This document shows positions 1 to 9,702 of a stretch of DNA of 64,000 bases, piece by piece. Source of the stretch: Oscillospiraceae bacterium (GTDB taxonomy: Bacteria > Bacillota > Clostridia > Oscillospirales > Ruminococcaceae); NCBI GenBank assembly GCA_030539275.1, contig JAUNSK010000004.1, positions 124,001 to 188,000 on the forward strand. Reading direction: 5' to 3'. Each line of letters begins with the position of its first letter. Positions within the stretch are counted from its first letter, which is position 1. The notes beneath the pieces are model-generated. The model did not search any database, was not told the origin of the DNA, and saw only the letters and a program-made list of their open reading frames with translations. A program made the translations under genes and the position numbers.

Positions 1-850
1 CATATCTCATATCATGACCTGCTCTGTCAGTAACATATGTTATCAGATCCTCACTCTTGTCCAGTGCCTTGATGATTATCTTAACGATATCAATATTTTT
101 CATTTCATTGTGTCCGCCGATGTTGTATACCTCGCCGACTGTTCCTTTACGGATTATCAGGTCAATTGCTCTGCAGTGATCTTCAACGTAGAGCCAGTCT
201 CTTACATTAAGGCCTTCACCATAAACAGGAAGCGGCTTGTCATTAAGTGCGTTTGCTATCATCAGAGGGATAAGCTTCTCCGGGAAATGATATGGACCGT
301 AGTTGTTTGAACATCTTGAGATCGTTACAGGAAGTCCGAAAGTTCTGTGGTATGCCTGTACAAGCAGATCAGCACTTGCTTTTGATGCTGAATAAGGGCT
401 GCTTGTATGGATTGGAGTTGTTTCAGTAAAGAAAAGATCAGGTCTGTCAAGAGGAAGGTCACCATAAACTTCGTCTGTAGATACCTGATGATACCTTTTG
501 ATGCCATACTTTCTGCATGCATCCATCAGAACCTGAGTTCCGATAATATTAGTATTCAGGAAAACCCCTGGATTTTCTATTGATCTGTCAACATGTGATT
601 CAGCAGCAAAGTTTACTACGATATCAGGATGTTCCTCTTCAAAAAGTCTGTTTACTGCTTCTCTGTCAGTTATATCGGCCTTTACAAATCTGAAGTTAGG
701 GTTCTCCATTACAGGAGCGAGTGTTTCGAGATTTCCGGCATATGTAAGACAGTCAAGACAGATTATTCTGTCATCCGGGTATTTACCAAGCATATAGTGA
801 ACGAAATTGCCTCCGATAAATCCTGCTCCGCCAGTAACGATAATAGTCAT
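1..850 (-). CDS. rfbB: dTDP-glucose 4,6-dehydratase RfbB/RmlB (3' end cut by window edge)
   Basis: Converts dTDP-glucose to dTDP-4-keto-6-deoxyglucose, the precursor of dTDP-L-rhamnose and of dTDP-4-amino sugars. Reading the reverse strand from the ATG at 850 gives 283 residues with no stop before base 1, so the C-terminus lies outside the window. Visible motifs are the Rossmann glycine loop [10 protein letters not shown] at residues 7-16, STDEVYGD around 120, the catalytic Tyr-x3-Lys as YSASK, and [12 protein letters not shown]. These are typical RmlB features, and the family is usually about 330-350 residues. A GGAGG ribosome site sits 7 bases before the ATG. It follows rfbD in the same operon; rfbA and rfbC are not in the window and may lie just beyond the edge. 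Confidence 0.95.
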   Translation of the reverse strand, partial: MTIIVTGGAGFIGGNFVHYMLGKYPDDRIICLDCLTYAGNLETLAPVMENPNFRFVKADITDREAVNRLFEEEHPDIVVNFAAESHVDRSIENPGVFLNTNIIGTQVLMDACRKYGIKRYHQVSTDEVYGDLPLDRPDLFFTETTPIHTSSPYSASKASADLLVQAYHRTFGLPVTISRCSNNYGPYHFPEKLIPLMIANALNDKPLPVYGEGLNVRDWLYVEDHCRAIDLIIRKGTVGEVYNIGGHNEMKNIDIVKIIIKALDKSEDLITYVTDRAGHDMRY

Positions 851-877
851 TTTTCTTCCTCCATAAAACTAAATATA

Positions 878-1756
878 TTATTTCTGATGTTCAATAAAAT
901 AGCTGAGAGCATCCTTCCAGTTTCTCATTTCATTTCCAACAGTGCATCTGAGCATCATATTGTCAAGCGATGAGAATGCAGGACGCTTCGCGGGTGTCGG
1001 ATATTCGTCAGTAGTACATGGTTTTACTATGCATGAAAGTCCGGACAGCTTCATTATTTCACAGGCAAAATCATACCATGTACATTCACCTTCGCCTGTA
1101 CAATGATAAACCCCATACTCATTTGTCTGTATTACTTTAAGAATATGATGTGCAAGATCTGCAGCATTTGTCGGATTTCCTCTCTGATCATTTACAACAG
1201 TGATCTCTTCTTTTGTCTTTCCGCGTGTCTGCATGGTTTTTACAAAGTTATTTCCGTAATAACCGTACAGCCATGAAGTCCTCATTATGAAATATCTGCT
1301 GCAGAACTCCCTGACATACTGTTCACCAAGATATTTTGTCGCACCATATGCACTCTGAGGATCACATACATCACATTCTGTATAAGGTGTTGTACCGTCA
1401 CCTGCAAAAACATAATCAGTTGAAACATGAAGCAGCTTAGCCCCGTATTTCTGAGCTGACACTGCAAGATTTCTCGGACCTATTGCATTTACTCTGAATG
1501 CATCATCCCTGTTTGTTTCACAGCCGTTTACGTTTGTATATGCGGCACAGTTGATAATAACGTCATATTTTTCTTCGGCCATAAGAGTATCAACAGCATT
1601 TATGTCTGTAATATCAAGTTCATCAACATCTATTCCTCTGTACTGTGCATTTTTCAGCGTATCTGAAAGCACACCGAGTTCGGATCTTCCGTTTTTCAGG
1701 CATGTCAGAAGTTCTGTTCCCAGCTGACCTTTTGCTCCTGTTATAAGTATTTTCAT
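878..1756 (-). CDS. rfbD: dTDP-4-dehydrorhamnose reductase RfbD/RmlD
   Basis: Last step of dTDP-L-rhamnose synthesis: reduction of dTDP-4-dehydrorhamnose. The 292-residue length is normal for RmlD. The N-terminus MKILITGAKGQLG is the short-chain dehydrogenase nucleotide loop. It is followed by AAYTNV near residue 73, STDYVF near 110 and the catalytic pair YGATK near 137. The C-terminal half carries the substrate-binding features of the family. The start is supported by AGGAGG upstream of the ATG at 1756. The gene lies 27 bases before rfbB, so the two are co-transcribed. Two rhamnosyltransferase-like genes in the same locus (15001-15960 and 15957-17135) are the likely users of the product. Confidence 0.95.
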   Translation of the reverse strand: MKILITGAKGQLGTELLTCLKNGRSELGVLSDTLKNAQYRGIDVDELDITDINAVDTLMAEEKYDVIINCAAYTNVNGCETNRDDAFRVNAIGPRNLAVSAQKYGAKLLHVSTDYVFAGDGTTPYTECDVCDPQSAYGATKYLGEQYVREFCSRYFIMRTSWLYGYYGNNFVKTMQTRGKTKEEITVVNDQRGNPTNAADLAHHILKVIQTNEYGVYHCTGEGECTWYDFACEIMKLSGLSCIVKPCTTDEYPTPAKRPAFSSLDNMMLRCTVGNEMRNWKDALSYFIEHQK

Positions 1757-1795
1757 TAAAAAATATCCTCCTGCAGATGATTAGTAAAGTAAGTT

Positions 1796-2980
1796 TTAGT
1801 CTCTGAAGTACAGGTCACGTGTATAGACCTTATCAAGAACATCAGCGATATCATCGTTATATCTGTTAGCTATGATAACATCAGACATTGATTTGAACTC
1901 GCCCAGATCCTTTATTACTCTTGAATTAAAGAAGCTGTCATCTTTCATTGTCGGCTCATATACTACGACTTCAATTCCCTTAGCCTTTATTCTCTTCATA
2001 ACACCCTGAATAGATGACTGTCTGAAGTTATCTGAATTTGATTTCATAGTAAGACGATATACACCTACTATCTTCGGATTTCTGCTTATGATCTGTTCAG
2101 CTATATAGTCTTTTCTTGTAGTGTTGGCATCTACTATTGCAGATATAATATTGTTCGGTACATTTTCAAAGTTTGCACGCAGCTGCTTTGTATCCTTTGG
2201 CAGACAGTAACCGCCGTAGCCGAATGAAGGATTGTTGTAGTGATTTCCGATTCTCGGGTCAAGTCCTATTCCTTCAATTATCTGTTTTGTATTAAGACCT
2301 CTTACCTCTGCATATGTATCAAGCTCATTGAAAAAGGAAACTCTCAGTGCAAGATAAGTATTTGCAAACAGCTTGATCGATTCAGCTTCAGTCGGATTTG
2401 TAAATAAAACCGGGACATCCTTCTTAATAGCTCCATCACTCAGAAGTCCTGCAAATTCCTTTGCCTTCTGAGAAAGACGTTCATCATCAAGCGGTGCACC
2501 CACAATAATTCTTGATGGATACAGATTATCGTATAATGCTTTTCCTTCTCTGAGGAACTCAGGTGAAAAGATAATATTGTCAGTTGCATACTTTTCTCTT
2601 ACTGATAATGTATATCCAACAGGAACTGTTGACTTGATAACCATAATTGCCTGAGGATTTATCTTTTGTACAAGTTCTATGACTGCTTCAACGCTGGATG
2701 TATCAAAATAATTCTTATTCGGATCATAGTTTGTAGGTGTTGATATGATAACAAACTCAGCATCCTTATATGCTGTCTGAGCATCAGTAGTAGCTGTAAG
2801 ATTCAGATCCTTCTGGGCCAGATACTCTTCTATCTCCTTGTCTATTATCGGAGATTTTTTATTATTGATCATCTCGACCTTCTCCGGAATAATATCAACT
2901 GCATATACTTCATTGTTCTGTGAAAGAAGTATAGCGTTTGAAAGACCAACATAACCTGTTCCTGCTACTGCAATTTTCAT
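1796..2980 (-). CDS. ugd: UDP-glucose 6-dehydrogenase
   Basis: Oxidises UDP-glucose to UDP-glucuronate with NAD. The protein of about 394 residues opens with the Rossmann motif [12 protein letters not shown]. It contains STPTNYDP, the STVPVG strand, [15 protein letters not shown], and the catalytic cysteine in [15 protein letters not shown]. It ends in [10 protein letters not shown], close to the enterobacterial Ugd C-terminus. The open frame reaches an ATG at 2989, but the ATG at 2980 is preferred because AAAGGAG lies about 10 bases upstream of it and only 1 base from the other. The stop of the DUF1919 gene is 5 bases upstream. UDP-glucuronate may be used directly or epimerised by the locus B enzyme at 28215-29345. 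Confidence 0.95.
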   Translation of the reverse strand: MKIAVAGTGYVGLSNAILLSQNNEVYAVDIIPEKVEMINNKKSPIIDKEIEEYLAQKDLNLTATTDAQTAYKDAEFVIISTPTNYDPNKNYFDTSSVEAVIELVQKINPQAIMVIKSTVPVGYTLSVREKYATDNIIFSPEFLREGKALYDNLYPSRIIVGAPLDDERLSQKAKEFAGLLSDGAIKKDVPVLFTNPTEAESIKLFANTYLALRVSFFNELDTYAEVRGLNTKQIIEGIGLDPRIGNHYNNPSFGYGGYCLPKDTKQLRANFENVPNNIISAIVDANTTRKDYIAEQIISRNPKIVGVYRLTMKSNSDNFRQSSIQGVMKRIKAKGIEVVVYEPTMKDDSFFNSRVIKDLGEFKSMSDVIIANRYNDDIADVLDKVYTRDLYFRD

Positions 2981-2985
2981 AATTC

Positions 2986-3654
2986 TCATTCTCCTTTTTT
3001 ATTTATCCAATCTATATAATTAAAATTATCAGCATATTCATATAGTCTTTTACCTGTTATTGATACCACATCAGTAATAACACCAACGCAGACATTGTCA
3101 TCATTATTTTTTCTTACCCGACGGCATGATGCGAATTCAGGATATTCTTTAGCAGTAAAACATACCTTATGTGAAAAAGGCAGTTTTTCAAACCTTTGGA
3201 GTGCATCCCTTGAACAACACCATCTGTCAGTCATCATAATAAATAGATTGTCGTAGTTGATTCTGGTTTTTCTCTCATTCCATTTCAGAATAGCCTCTTC
3301 CAGTGAGGAATAATGCTTGAAGAAAATAATGATGTCATCAAGCTTTCCTACGGGATATTTAAGACCAGGAATATCATACTGAGTTATTTCTGCCTTCAGA
3401 TAGTGGTCAAGATTCTCAAGAAATCTGACAAAGTCATCAGGCCTGATATATAGATTTATTGTCGGCGATAAAAACTTCATGTTCATGTCATGATATATGA
3501 TTCCGCCGATGCAAGTATTTGCAAGAATCGTAAAGTCAGAATTAGTCAGTTTTCTTCTGCTGACCGGAAGAATAAATTTTTCTCTGTTGGACTTGCTTGT
3601 CTCTTTTATCTTCTGATTCAGTCTTTTTTTATACCTGCTTAGATTAAGATGCAT
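2986..3654 (-). CDS. DUF1919 exopolysaccharide-associated protein
   Basis: About 222 residues with no predicted membrane segment. The pattern [15 protein letters not shown], then [16 protein letters not shown], then [14 protein letters not shown] and [14 protein letters not shown] matches DUF1919, a family found in capsule and exopolysaccharide loci whose reaction is not established. The frame is open to an ATG at 3699 inside the preceding gene. The ATG at 3654 is preferred because a GGAAGTGAG ribosome site lies just upstream and the long overlap disappears. The gene sits between a pyruvyltransferase-family gene and ugd in the same operon. A role in modifying a sugar residue is plausible but is only inferred from neighbours. 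Confidence 0.8.
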   Translation of the reverse strand: MHLNLSRYKKRLNQKIKETSKSNREKFILPVSRRKLTNSDFTILANTCIGGIIYHDMNMKFLSPTINLYIRPDDFVRFLENLDHYLKAEITQYDIPGLKYPVGKLDDIIIFFKHYSSLEEAILKWNERKTRINYDNLFIMMTDRWCCSRDALQRFEKLPFSHKVCFTAKEYPEFASCRRVRKNNDDNVCVGVITDVVSITGKRLYEYADNFNYIDWINKKGE

Positions 3655-3676
3655 ATACTCACTTCCATATATAATA

Positions 3677-4717
3677 CTAGATATCAGCAACAGTTTCAAG
3701 TACCTTTACTGATTTCTCTCTGAATTTGTAAATTTTACTATCTGCCTGGTCGTAATCAGGCTCACTTTTTATGATAAATGAGAACTTTTCATAATCATCA
3801 TTTTCATTCATGATCTGTGTAGTAAGACTCAGATCATTGAGTACGTTTTCAACCTTCTGACTGTATGGAATACTCAGAAATTTTTTCTTATTCAATACAG
3901 AAAATATAGTTCCATGAAATGTCGTAGTTACTACATATTCAGCCTGGCTTAACAAGCTGCAGAACTCAAACGGTGAGCACTGGATATTAACATCCGCCCA
4001 GGGATTATTCATGCAGACACTGACACATAACAGATTATTTTCATGACAAAAACGCATTGTATGTTGACGGATCGAAACAGGTACCGAATAAGAGTACAAA
4101 AGAAGAAATTTCTGTTTGAAAGGATTTTTAAATTTCTTCTTATCAAACATAACAGGATCAATTAAAAATGTCGGATCACATACGATCGGTGTCTGAAGAC
4201 CGGTTATTTCCCTTACCAGATCAGATGTTTCGGTATCCCTTACCGTAACAGCTTCAAGTTCCTTTATATGATCAGTCAATTCAGGATAGCCCTTAAACTT
4301 TTCTGCAGTACAGTTTCCGCAGCTGACAGCATATGTTATTTTTCGTTTGCTTATTCCTGCACCATAAAACCATTCATTTGTGAAAACAGGTGTGTTTAAG
4401 TTCCACAGCTCATCGCTTCCGATAACAACAAGGTCAAGATCGCTGTCGTTGACTTTGCTGTATTCTATTTCTTTAAATAAATTGATCTCCGAAATAAACA
4501 GGCTGTACTTTTTAAAATTATTGCGGAAATTTTTAATATATTTTTTCTTATCCTTAGCAAACTTTCCGAAGAAAATTTCTCTGACCTTATTTCGTCCTCT
4601 TGTTTTTACAAATACAACGCTGTGTCCCTGCTGTTCAAGAAAAGTCTTTAATGCAAATGCCTGAAGGATCGATCCGAAGTTTGCTGAATCATGAACAGTA
4701 ATAATTCCTATTTTCAT
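3677..4717 (-). CDS. Polysaccharide pyruvyltransferase family protein
   Basis: The family transfers pyruvate from phosphoenolpyruvate onto sugars as a ketal, and includes CsaB-like enzymes. This 346-residue protein shows the N-terminal motif HDSANFGSILQAFALKTFL, the VIGSDELWN motif near residue 97, and the C-terminal TTTFHGTIFSVLNKKKF motif near 265, which carries the conserved His. No membrane segment is seen. AAGGAG precedes the ATG, and the start overlaps the flippase stop by one base (TAATG), which implies translational coupling. It is one of two such proteins flanking the flippase in locus A. Its acceptor sugar cannot be told from sequence. Confidence 0.85.
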   Translation of the reverse strand: MKIGIITVHDSANFGSILQAFALKTFLEQQGHSVVFVKTRGRNKVREIFFGKFAKDKKKYIKNFRNNFKKYSLFISEINLFKEIEYSKVNDSDLDLVVIGSDELWNLNTPVFTNEWFYGAGISKRKITYAVSCGNCTAEKFKGYPELTDHIKELEAVTVRDTETSDLVREITGLQTPIVCDPTFLIDPVMFDKKKFKNPFKQKFLLLYSYSVPVSIRQHTMRFCHENNLLCVSVCMNNPWADVNIQCSPFEFCSLLSQAEYVVTTTFHGTIFSVLNKKKFLSIPYSQKVENVLNDLSLTTQIMNENDDYEKFSFIIKSEPDYDQADSKIYKFREKSVKVLETVADI

Positions 4718-6252
4718 TATGCTCTCCTTAATTTATTTTTTAGCATCTTCATAACTTTTTCTTTTTCAGATTTGTTAAGTACAATAAGGAAGTTAATAAC
4801 ATATCCCAGAACAGCAGCTGCCAGTACAATAACAAGGAATGATCCCCAGCTCTGAGCTTTAAAGAAATGAGAAATTGTGTAGAAGAACACCAGGAGTACT
4901 GCGGAACAGAAAATTGCTCTTAAGAAAGGCGGATAGAACGTTGTAAGTTTAAGTTTAAGGTTGTGTGCAGCATAGGTCGGAACAAAAAATAAAACTCTTA
5001 ACAGAAGGATCGCTGAACTTACTCCTGCAACTGCATATACTCCCATATCGGTAACTGACAGCAGAATAAATACTATTACAGTACTCAGAACGCTTAATAT
5101 TAGTGTGAGAATAACCGGGACCTTGAGTTTGTTCGTTACAGTGTTTATAGAATAAAGACTATAAATATATGAACTCACAAGGTTAGGACCCAATGATAGA
5201 ATTGACAGTATCTGAATAGTCCTTATTTCCTCAGCTGTAGCACCTGTTATCCATAACTGATAAAAATTCGTTCCGAACGCAATAAATCCTGCTATAGGTA
5301 CTACCATGATAAGAGAAAACACCTTTATAGAGAATGTTACTTCATTTGTAAGCTCTTTTGTTTTATGCTGTGAATAAAGCTGTGTAAACTGAGGTGCAAA
5401 AATTCCTCCGATAGTACTCAGCAGAAGTATTACATTTGTAGGAATTGTTTTTGCGATCGACAAAAGTCCGTTTTCATATTCACCTATAAATCTCTTTGTG
5501 ATCCACAGGTCAAGTCCCGTCAGGAGTGTAGTGCTCAGATTATTGACCGAGTTCCATATTCCTGCAGTAATAAGTGCTTTTATAGCAGTCATTTTAAAGT
5601 TTTCCCTGCGGATCTTAAATTCCGGAAGAAGCCTCTTTGAAATACTGTAATTTGAAACAAAACAAAATACAGTGAATACCAAAGCTGAAATTGATACGAA
5701 GAAAATCTTAGGTTTACATATGATAAACAATCCGAGGATCGTTCCTGCTTTCAGAAGATTACCTATTATCTGCCTTATCGAATTCAGATACAGCTTGTTT
5801 TTAACAAAAGCTGCAATATTGAAGACAGTACTAAGCAGTGTAACAATAAGATTAAGAGAAGCAAGTGCAAAAGTTATCTTAACGTCACCGGTCAGTGAGG
5901 GCGTTACTTCTCCGAGAACAAAGTTCAGATTGAAAATAATAAATCCGGAGAAAACCACTACCGCAGCAGACATCACTACGTTCGCCATAAAAACAGATGA
6001 GTAAAACTCATTTGCTTTTTTCATATCACCGCTGTGATATGAAACCGCAATAAATCTGCTGGCCATTGAATTTATAGCTACAGTTACTATGGTTGCCATA
6101 TTTACAATATTATTTGTAAGAGTTATGTATCCATATGCCTCGTATCCAAGTGTTTCCCTGATATACGGTGTAACGAAAAAGCTGATACACATCTGTACTA
6201 TAAATGAAAATATGCTGGCGACCATATTTATGGCCATTTGTTTATTTTTCAT
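4717..6252 (-). CDS. Wzx-type oligosaccharide flippase (locus A)
   Basis: A 511-residue, strongly hydrophobic protein with about 14 predicted membrane segments, the usual size and layout of MVF/MATE-superfamily Wzx flippases. The N-terminus MAINMVASIFSFIVQMCISF, the stretch TPYIRETLGYEAYGYI and the later GGIFAPQFTQLY are typical of the polysaccharide-export flippases of Firmicutes. It should move the undecaprenyl-linked repeat unit of locus A across the membrane. It is placed between two pyruvyltransferase-family genes and is translationally coupled to the one downstream. Flippase family membership is firm; the repeat unit it carries is inferred only from location. Confidence 0.9.
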   Translation of the reverse strand: MKNKQMAINMVASIFSFIVQMCISFFVTPYIRETLGYEAYGYITLTNNIVNMATIVTVAINSMASRFIAVSYHSGDMKKANEFYSSVFMANVVMSAAVVVFSGFIIFNLNFVLGEVTPSLTGDVKITFALASLNLIVTLLSTVFNIAAFVKNKLYLNSIRQIIGNLLKAGTILGLFIICKPKIFFVSISALVFTVFCFVSNYSISKRLLPEFKIRRENFKMTAIKALITAGIWNSVNNLSTTLLTGLDLWITKRFIGEYENGLLSIAKTIPTNVILLLSTIGGIFAPQFTQLYSQHKTKELTNEVTFSIKVFSLIMVVPIAGFIAFGTNFYQLWITGATAEEIRTIQILSILSLGPNLVSSYIYSLYSINTVTNKLKVPVILTLILSVLSTVIVFILLSVTDMGVYAVAGVSSAILLLRVLFFVPTYAAHNLKLKLTTFYPPFLRAIFCSAVLLVFFYTISHFFKAQSWGSFLVIVLAAAVLGYVINFLIVLNKSEKEKVMKMLKNKLRRA

Positions 6253-6263
6253 TTCATCACCAA

Positions 6264-7427
6264 TTATAAATTATTTTTAAGATATTCTCTTGCTTTTACA
6301 CGTTCTTCACTTATTATCCTGTTTGTTGTTTCATAATCTATATCCTGCTCAAGAACAGATCTGAGACTATCAAGAGAAGGTACTGTCTGCTTTTCAAGCT
6401 TAAGCCTTCTGAGAAGATCACCTATCTTTTCTTCATTGCCATACTTTCCGTCTATACTTTTTCTGATAAGAACTGCAAACTTCTTATTACATATTACTGA
6501 AAAAATACTGCCGTGAAATGTATCGGTAATTATATAATCAGCACCTTTGAAGTATGCAAGCACCGTAAACGGATCGCATGCTATATAGTCATCACAGAAA
6601 TACTGAGGTCCGCCTATACAGATGAGCTTTTTGTTCATTTTCCTTGCAGTCATCCTGATTTCTCTTGCTTCCTGGAGTGATATTCTTGATTTATAAGCAT
6701 AAACAACTATGTAGTTATCCGGTGTGTCTATCTTCGGGATGTGAGACGTAAAATCATACATCAGTACAGGATCAAGATTGTATTCGGGTTCACATCCGGT
6801 AAGCTGTTTTACTATCTTTCCCGAGTTTGTATCCCTGACTGATATGCTGTCAAAGTTACCCAGCATCTGTTTTATCTGCGTATCAATACTGTACTTCTCC
6901 AGTCCTTCAGAAGTCGTATTTCCAAATGATGCAGCATAGCTTATAAGCCTTTGGGCGTTGTTTGAATAACCGAAGAGCTCTTTTGAATATCCGACATCAG
7001 GATTTGTCTGAAGACAGTTGAATACCTCATCACTTCCGATAACAAGCGTATCAAGAGAAGGTCTCTCATTTCTTTCATTGCTTATTCCCAGGATTCTCAG
7101 ATACTTTTCATTGTACGCAGCTTTGAATTCATCATATTTATTATTCATATCTCTTATGCATTCATCACTGTAAACAACCTCATTGCCACGGAGCGTCCTG
7201 ACAGCATGCATGATATGCCATCTGACCTTTGCAGCAATCAGCTGACCTTTTGTGAGAGATTTTTCTTTTCTGGCCGGCGAAGGTTCTACCAGACACGGTT
7301 CAACCTTATAGTCGACAAACTGAACACTGCAGCCTTCATTCTCAATCATATTCTTTAAAGCAAAGGCCTGCATAAAAGAACCATAGTTGACTATTCTCTG
7401 CATAGATAGGATTCCAACTTTTTTCAT
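6264..7427 (-). CDS. Polysaccharide pyruvyltransferase family protein
   Basis: Second pyruvyltransferase-family protein of locus A, about 387 residues. It has GSFMQAFALKNMIENEG at the N-terminus, VIGSDEVFN near residue 140, RDTNSGKIVKQLTG in the middle and TDTFHGSIFSVICNKKF near 310. These match the family motifs also seen in the 3677-4717 product, but overall similarity between the two is modest. The frame is open to an ATG at 7451. The ATG at 7427 is favoured because it begins MKKVGILSM, aligning with family N-termini, and AAAGG lies about 12 bases upstream; this choice is not certain. It follows directly on the F420-hydrogenase-beta-like gene, a pairing that recurs in clostridial capsule loci. 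Confidence 0.82.
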   Translation of the reverse strand: MKKVGILSMQRIVNYGSFMQAFALKNMIENEGCSVQFVDYKVEPCLVEPSPARKEKSLTKGQLIAAKVRWHIMHAVRTLRGNEVVYSDECIRDMNNKYDEFKAAYNEKYLRILGISNERNERPSLDTLVIGSDEVFNCLQTNPDVGYSKELFGYSNNAQRLISYAASFGNTTSEGLEKYSIDTQIKQMLGNFDSISVRDTNSGKIVKQLTGCEPEYNLDPVLMYDFTSHIPKIDTPDNYIVVYAYKSRISLQEAREIRMTARKMNKKLICIGGPQYFCDDYIACDPFTVLAYFKGADYIITDTFHGSIFSVICNKKFAVLIRKSIDGKYGNEEKIGDLLRRLKLEKQTVPSLDSLRSVLEQDIDYETTNRIISEERVKAREYLKNNL

Positions 7428-7435
7428 ATCTGCGG

Positions 7436-8644
7436 CTAACCTTTCACACATCTTTTTATTTTTGAGATAACTTTATTTTTATAAATCCTGAAAAAATTCT
7501 TAAAATTATTTTTTCTTCTTTTTTTAATATTTTCATTTATCTCCTGTATGAGACACTGTCTTGCGGATTCTTCAAAACCCTGTGTTTCATAAGACTGATA
7601 AAACTGATCATATTTTTCATTTCTCGGCGCCGGATGCTTGAGCTGTGCATTACCCGCAACAGCTTCACTTACTTCACGCTGCTCATATCTGAGTACGTCG
7701 CAGACACTGCTGAAAAATTCTTTTCCTTTTTCAGAATTAACAAGAACAGCAGATACGCCCTTACCTCTGTCAGCTCTGTCGAATACCTGACTCTCTCCAA
7801 GTCCCCAGAAATCTCCTATTGTTATATCTGACACCCTTTTGCTGCATGCATACTTACAGCTGTAGCAGGATTCCCTGTAAAACAGACCTCTGAGAAATCC
7901 AAGAAAATATGTATCTTCAAATCTGTTGCAGGAGTACAATAACTTAGAGTTTTTATCATAAAGAGAAAGAAACCAGTCATTTTCTCCTCTGAATGTTATT
8001 TTACTGATATCATCTTTATTTATCTTTTTAGTCTTTGCAATATGATCACAATGTTCTCTGAGATAATGCTGCGACGGCACACCGTGACATATCAGGTCAA
8101 CTGTAATCAGCTTGTCATTCTCATTATTGCCCAGAAATGTCTTTAAACCGGCAACCTGGCATGGGGTACCTATGAAAATAACCTGTTTACAATCCTGCAG
8201 ATTTTTTCTGATTTCCTTATAAGCACCGCCGATATAAGCCTGTGTGTATTTTGATCCTTTAAACTCAGATATCTGTTCCTCATTACATGCACTATGAACT
8301 GTCAGCTTCAGGTCACTGTCAAATGCCGCACCATAGCAGATTCCTCCCATGCTTTGCACTTTTCTGTAAAATGATGCTGCAATACCACCGGATGAGCTTG
8401 TTTTTCTGCTGCTTAAGTCTTTTTCGCACGCTGCATACGCTTCAAGCGGTTCATTTGCAATTTCTTCGGTGGGCTTGTTTGCCGGACAAACACCGACACA
8501 TTTCTGACAATTGACACACTTATCTGTATCAACCGAAGGGTGCAGAATGTTTCTGTTGTCGCTGACCATCGAGATACATCCGCGAGGACAGATATTAACA
8601 CAGCTCATACAGCCTGTACATTTTTCCTTTTCACATATAACCAT
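7436..8644 (-). CDS. Coenzyme F420 hydrogenase/dehydrogenase beta-subunit family iron-sulphur protein
   Basis: A 402-residue protein with two ferredoxin 4Fe-4S motifs at its N-terminus: CTGCMSCVNICP (residues 9-20) and CVNCQKCVGVCP (about 43-54). The FrhB/FdhB-type domains follow, containing SSGGIAASFYRKV, GTPCQVAGLKTFL, LICHGVPS, and a further Cys group in YRESCYSCKYACSKR before DITIGDFWG. Proteins of this family in capsule loci are redox enzymes of unsettled reaction, and a real F420 substrate is unlikely to be the rule there. It lies directly upstream of a pyruvyltransferase-family gene, so it may act on the same sugar or its precursor. That link is inference. Confidence 0.85.
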   Translation of the reverse strand: MVICEKEKCTGCMSCVNICPRGCISMVSDNRNILHPSVDTDKCVNCQKCVGVCPANKPTEEIANEPLEAYAACEKDLSSRKTSSSGGIAASFYRKVQSMGGICYGAAFDSDLKLTVHSACNEEQISEFKGSKYTQAYIGGAYKEIRKNLQDCKQVIFIGTPCQVAGLKTFLGNNENDKLITVDLICHGVPSQHYLREHCDHIAKTKKINKDDISKITFRGENDWFLSLYDKNSKLLYSCNRFEDTYFLGFLRGLFYRESCYSCKYACSKRVSDITIGDFWGLGESQVFDRADRGKGVSAVLVNSEKGKEFFSSVCDVLRYEQREVSEAVAGNAQLKHPAPRNEKYDQFYQSYETQGFEESARQCLIQEINENIKKRRKNNFKNFFRIYKNKVISKIKRCVKG

Positions 8645-8679
8645 AGCAGTTTTTCTCCGTATGCCTGAGGCATTCCTTT

Positions 8680-9687
8680 CTACTGATTTGATGTTTTGAA
8701 CAGTTTACCTATATATCTCCTTAGTTTAGGCAACACTTTCATATATACAATTCCATACAGCTGCGGAGATCTGACAAATTTTTTTGTCTGCTTATCCGCA
8801 TCCTTAACCTGAGCAAAATCTTTTTTCAGACTCTTAAGCTTCATTCTGATCTCACTGAGGATCTCATCATGAGGATTTATATAGTATTCTATCTTGTAAT
8901 AGTTCATCCTGATATATCTGCAGAATTCCTTCACAGTCAGCAGATACAGTTCATTCTCATTGCGGTCACGATAAAATTTCATTCTCTCCTCAAGAGCCTG
9001 AGCCTTATGCATACGCTTGAGGCTGAAAGATGAGTTCATGATACTCTCACTGTTAAATCTGTAAAAATACAAAGGAAGATCAATAAAGCAGACCTTCTCT
9101 GACTTGTAAAACAGCTTGTATGTTGTAAACTCGTCTTCATTGATTTTACCGACCGGAAAACGTATATTATCAAACAGCTCAGCCCTGTACAGCTTGCTCC
9201 AGACCACTACAGTCGGAACATATATTTCACCGTACAGGTTATAGTTCATCTGCCTGCCTGTATAAGTTTTAACTGAAGGACTGGCTGTGTCAGGCTCAAC
9301 CGGCATTTCCCCGTCCCTGAATCTTACAAGATTTGTCTGTACGATCTGGGCATTTTCTGAAACAGCAGCATTATAAAGCATTTCAATAAAAAGAACAGAT
9401 ATATAATCATCTGAATCTATAAATGCATAGTATTTTCCGTTTGCCACTTCAATACCGGCATTTCTGGCATCTGACAGTCCGCCGTTTTTTTTATGTACTA
9501 CTCTTATACGGCTGTCTGTCAGCGCGTATTTATCACACATCTGAGGGCAGTTGTCAGGAGATCCGTCGTCTACAAGAATAATTTCAATATTTCTGTAAGT
9601 CTGGTTAATCAGACTGCGGACACATTCGTCAAGATATTTTTCAACATTATATATTGGCACAATAATACTGATCAGTGTGTCAGACAT
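8680..9687 (-). CDS. Family 2 glycosyltransferase
   Basis: A GT-A fold enzyme of about 335 residues. It opens with ISIIVPIYNVEKYLDECVRS, has the VDDGS nucleotide-binding motif near residue 40, NGGLSDARNAGI, and the metal-binding FIDSDDY (DxD-type) near 95. A hydrophobic or amphipathic C-terminal stretch follows. The reading frame extends to a GTG at 9699. The ATG at 9687 is chosen because AAGAGG sits about 11 bases upstream of it and almost touches the GTG. It is one of a run of glycosyltransferase genes that assemble the locus A repeat unit. Donor and acceptor are unknown. Confidence 0.88.
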   Translation of the reverse strand: MSDTLISIIVPIYNVEKYLDECVRSLINQTYRNIEIILVDDGSPDNCPQMCDKYALTDSRIRVVHKKNGGLSDARNAGIEVANGKYYAFIDSDDYISVLFIEMLYNAAVSENAQIVQTNLVRFRDGEMPVEPDTASPSVKTYTGRQMNYNLYGEIYVPTVVVWSKLYRAELFDNIRFPVGKINEDEFTTYKLFYKSEKVCFIDLPLYFYRFNSESIMNSSFSLKRMHKAQALEERMKFYRDRNENELYLLTVKEFCRYIRMNYYKIEYYINPHDEILSEIRMKLKSLKKDFAQVKDADKQTKKFVRSPQLYGIVYMKVLPKLRRYIGKLFKTSNQ

Positions 9688-9702
9688 GCAATGTTTCACC
9701 TC

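Noticed and set aside
325..522. Small minus-strand open frame inside rfbB
   Set aside because: It is a different frame of the rfbB coding sequence, which reads through 1-850 with all RmlB motifs; no ribosome site of its own.
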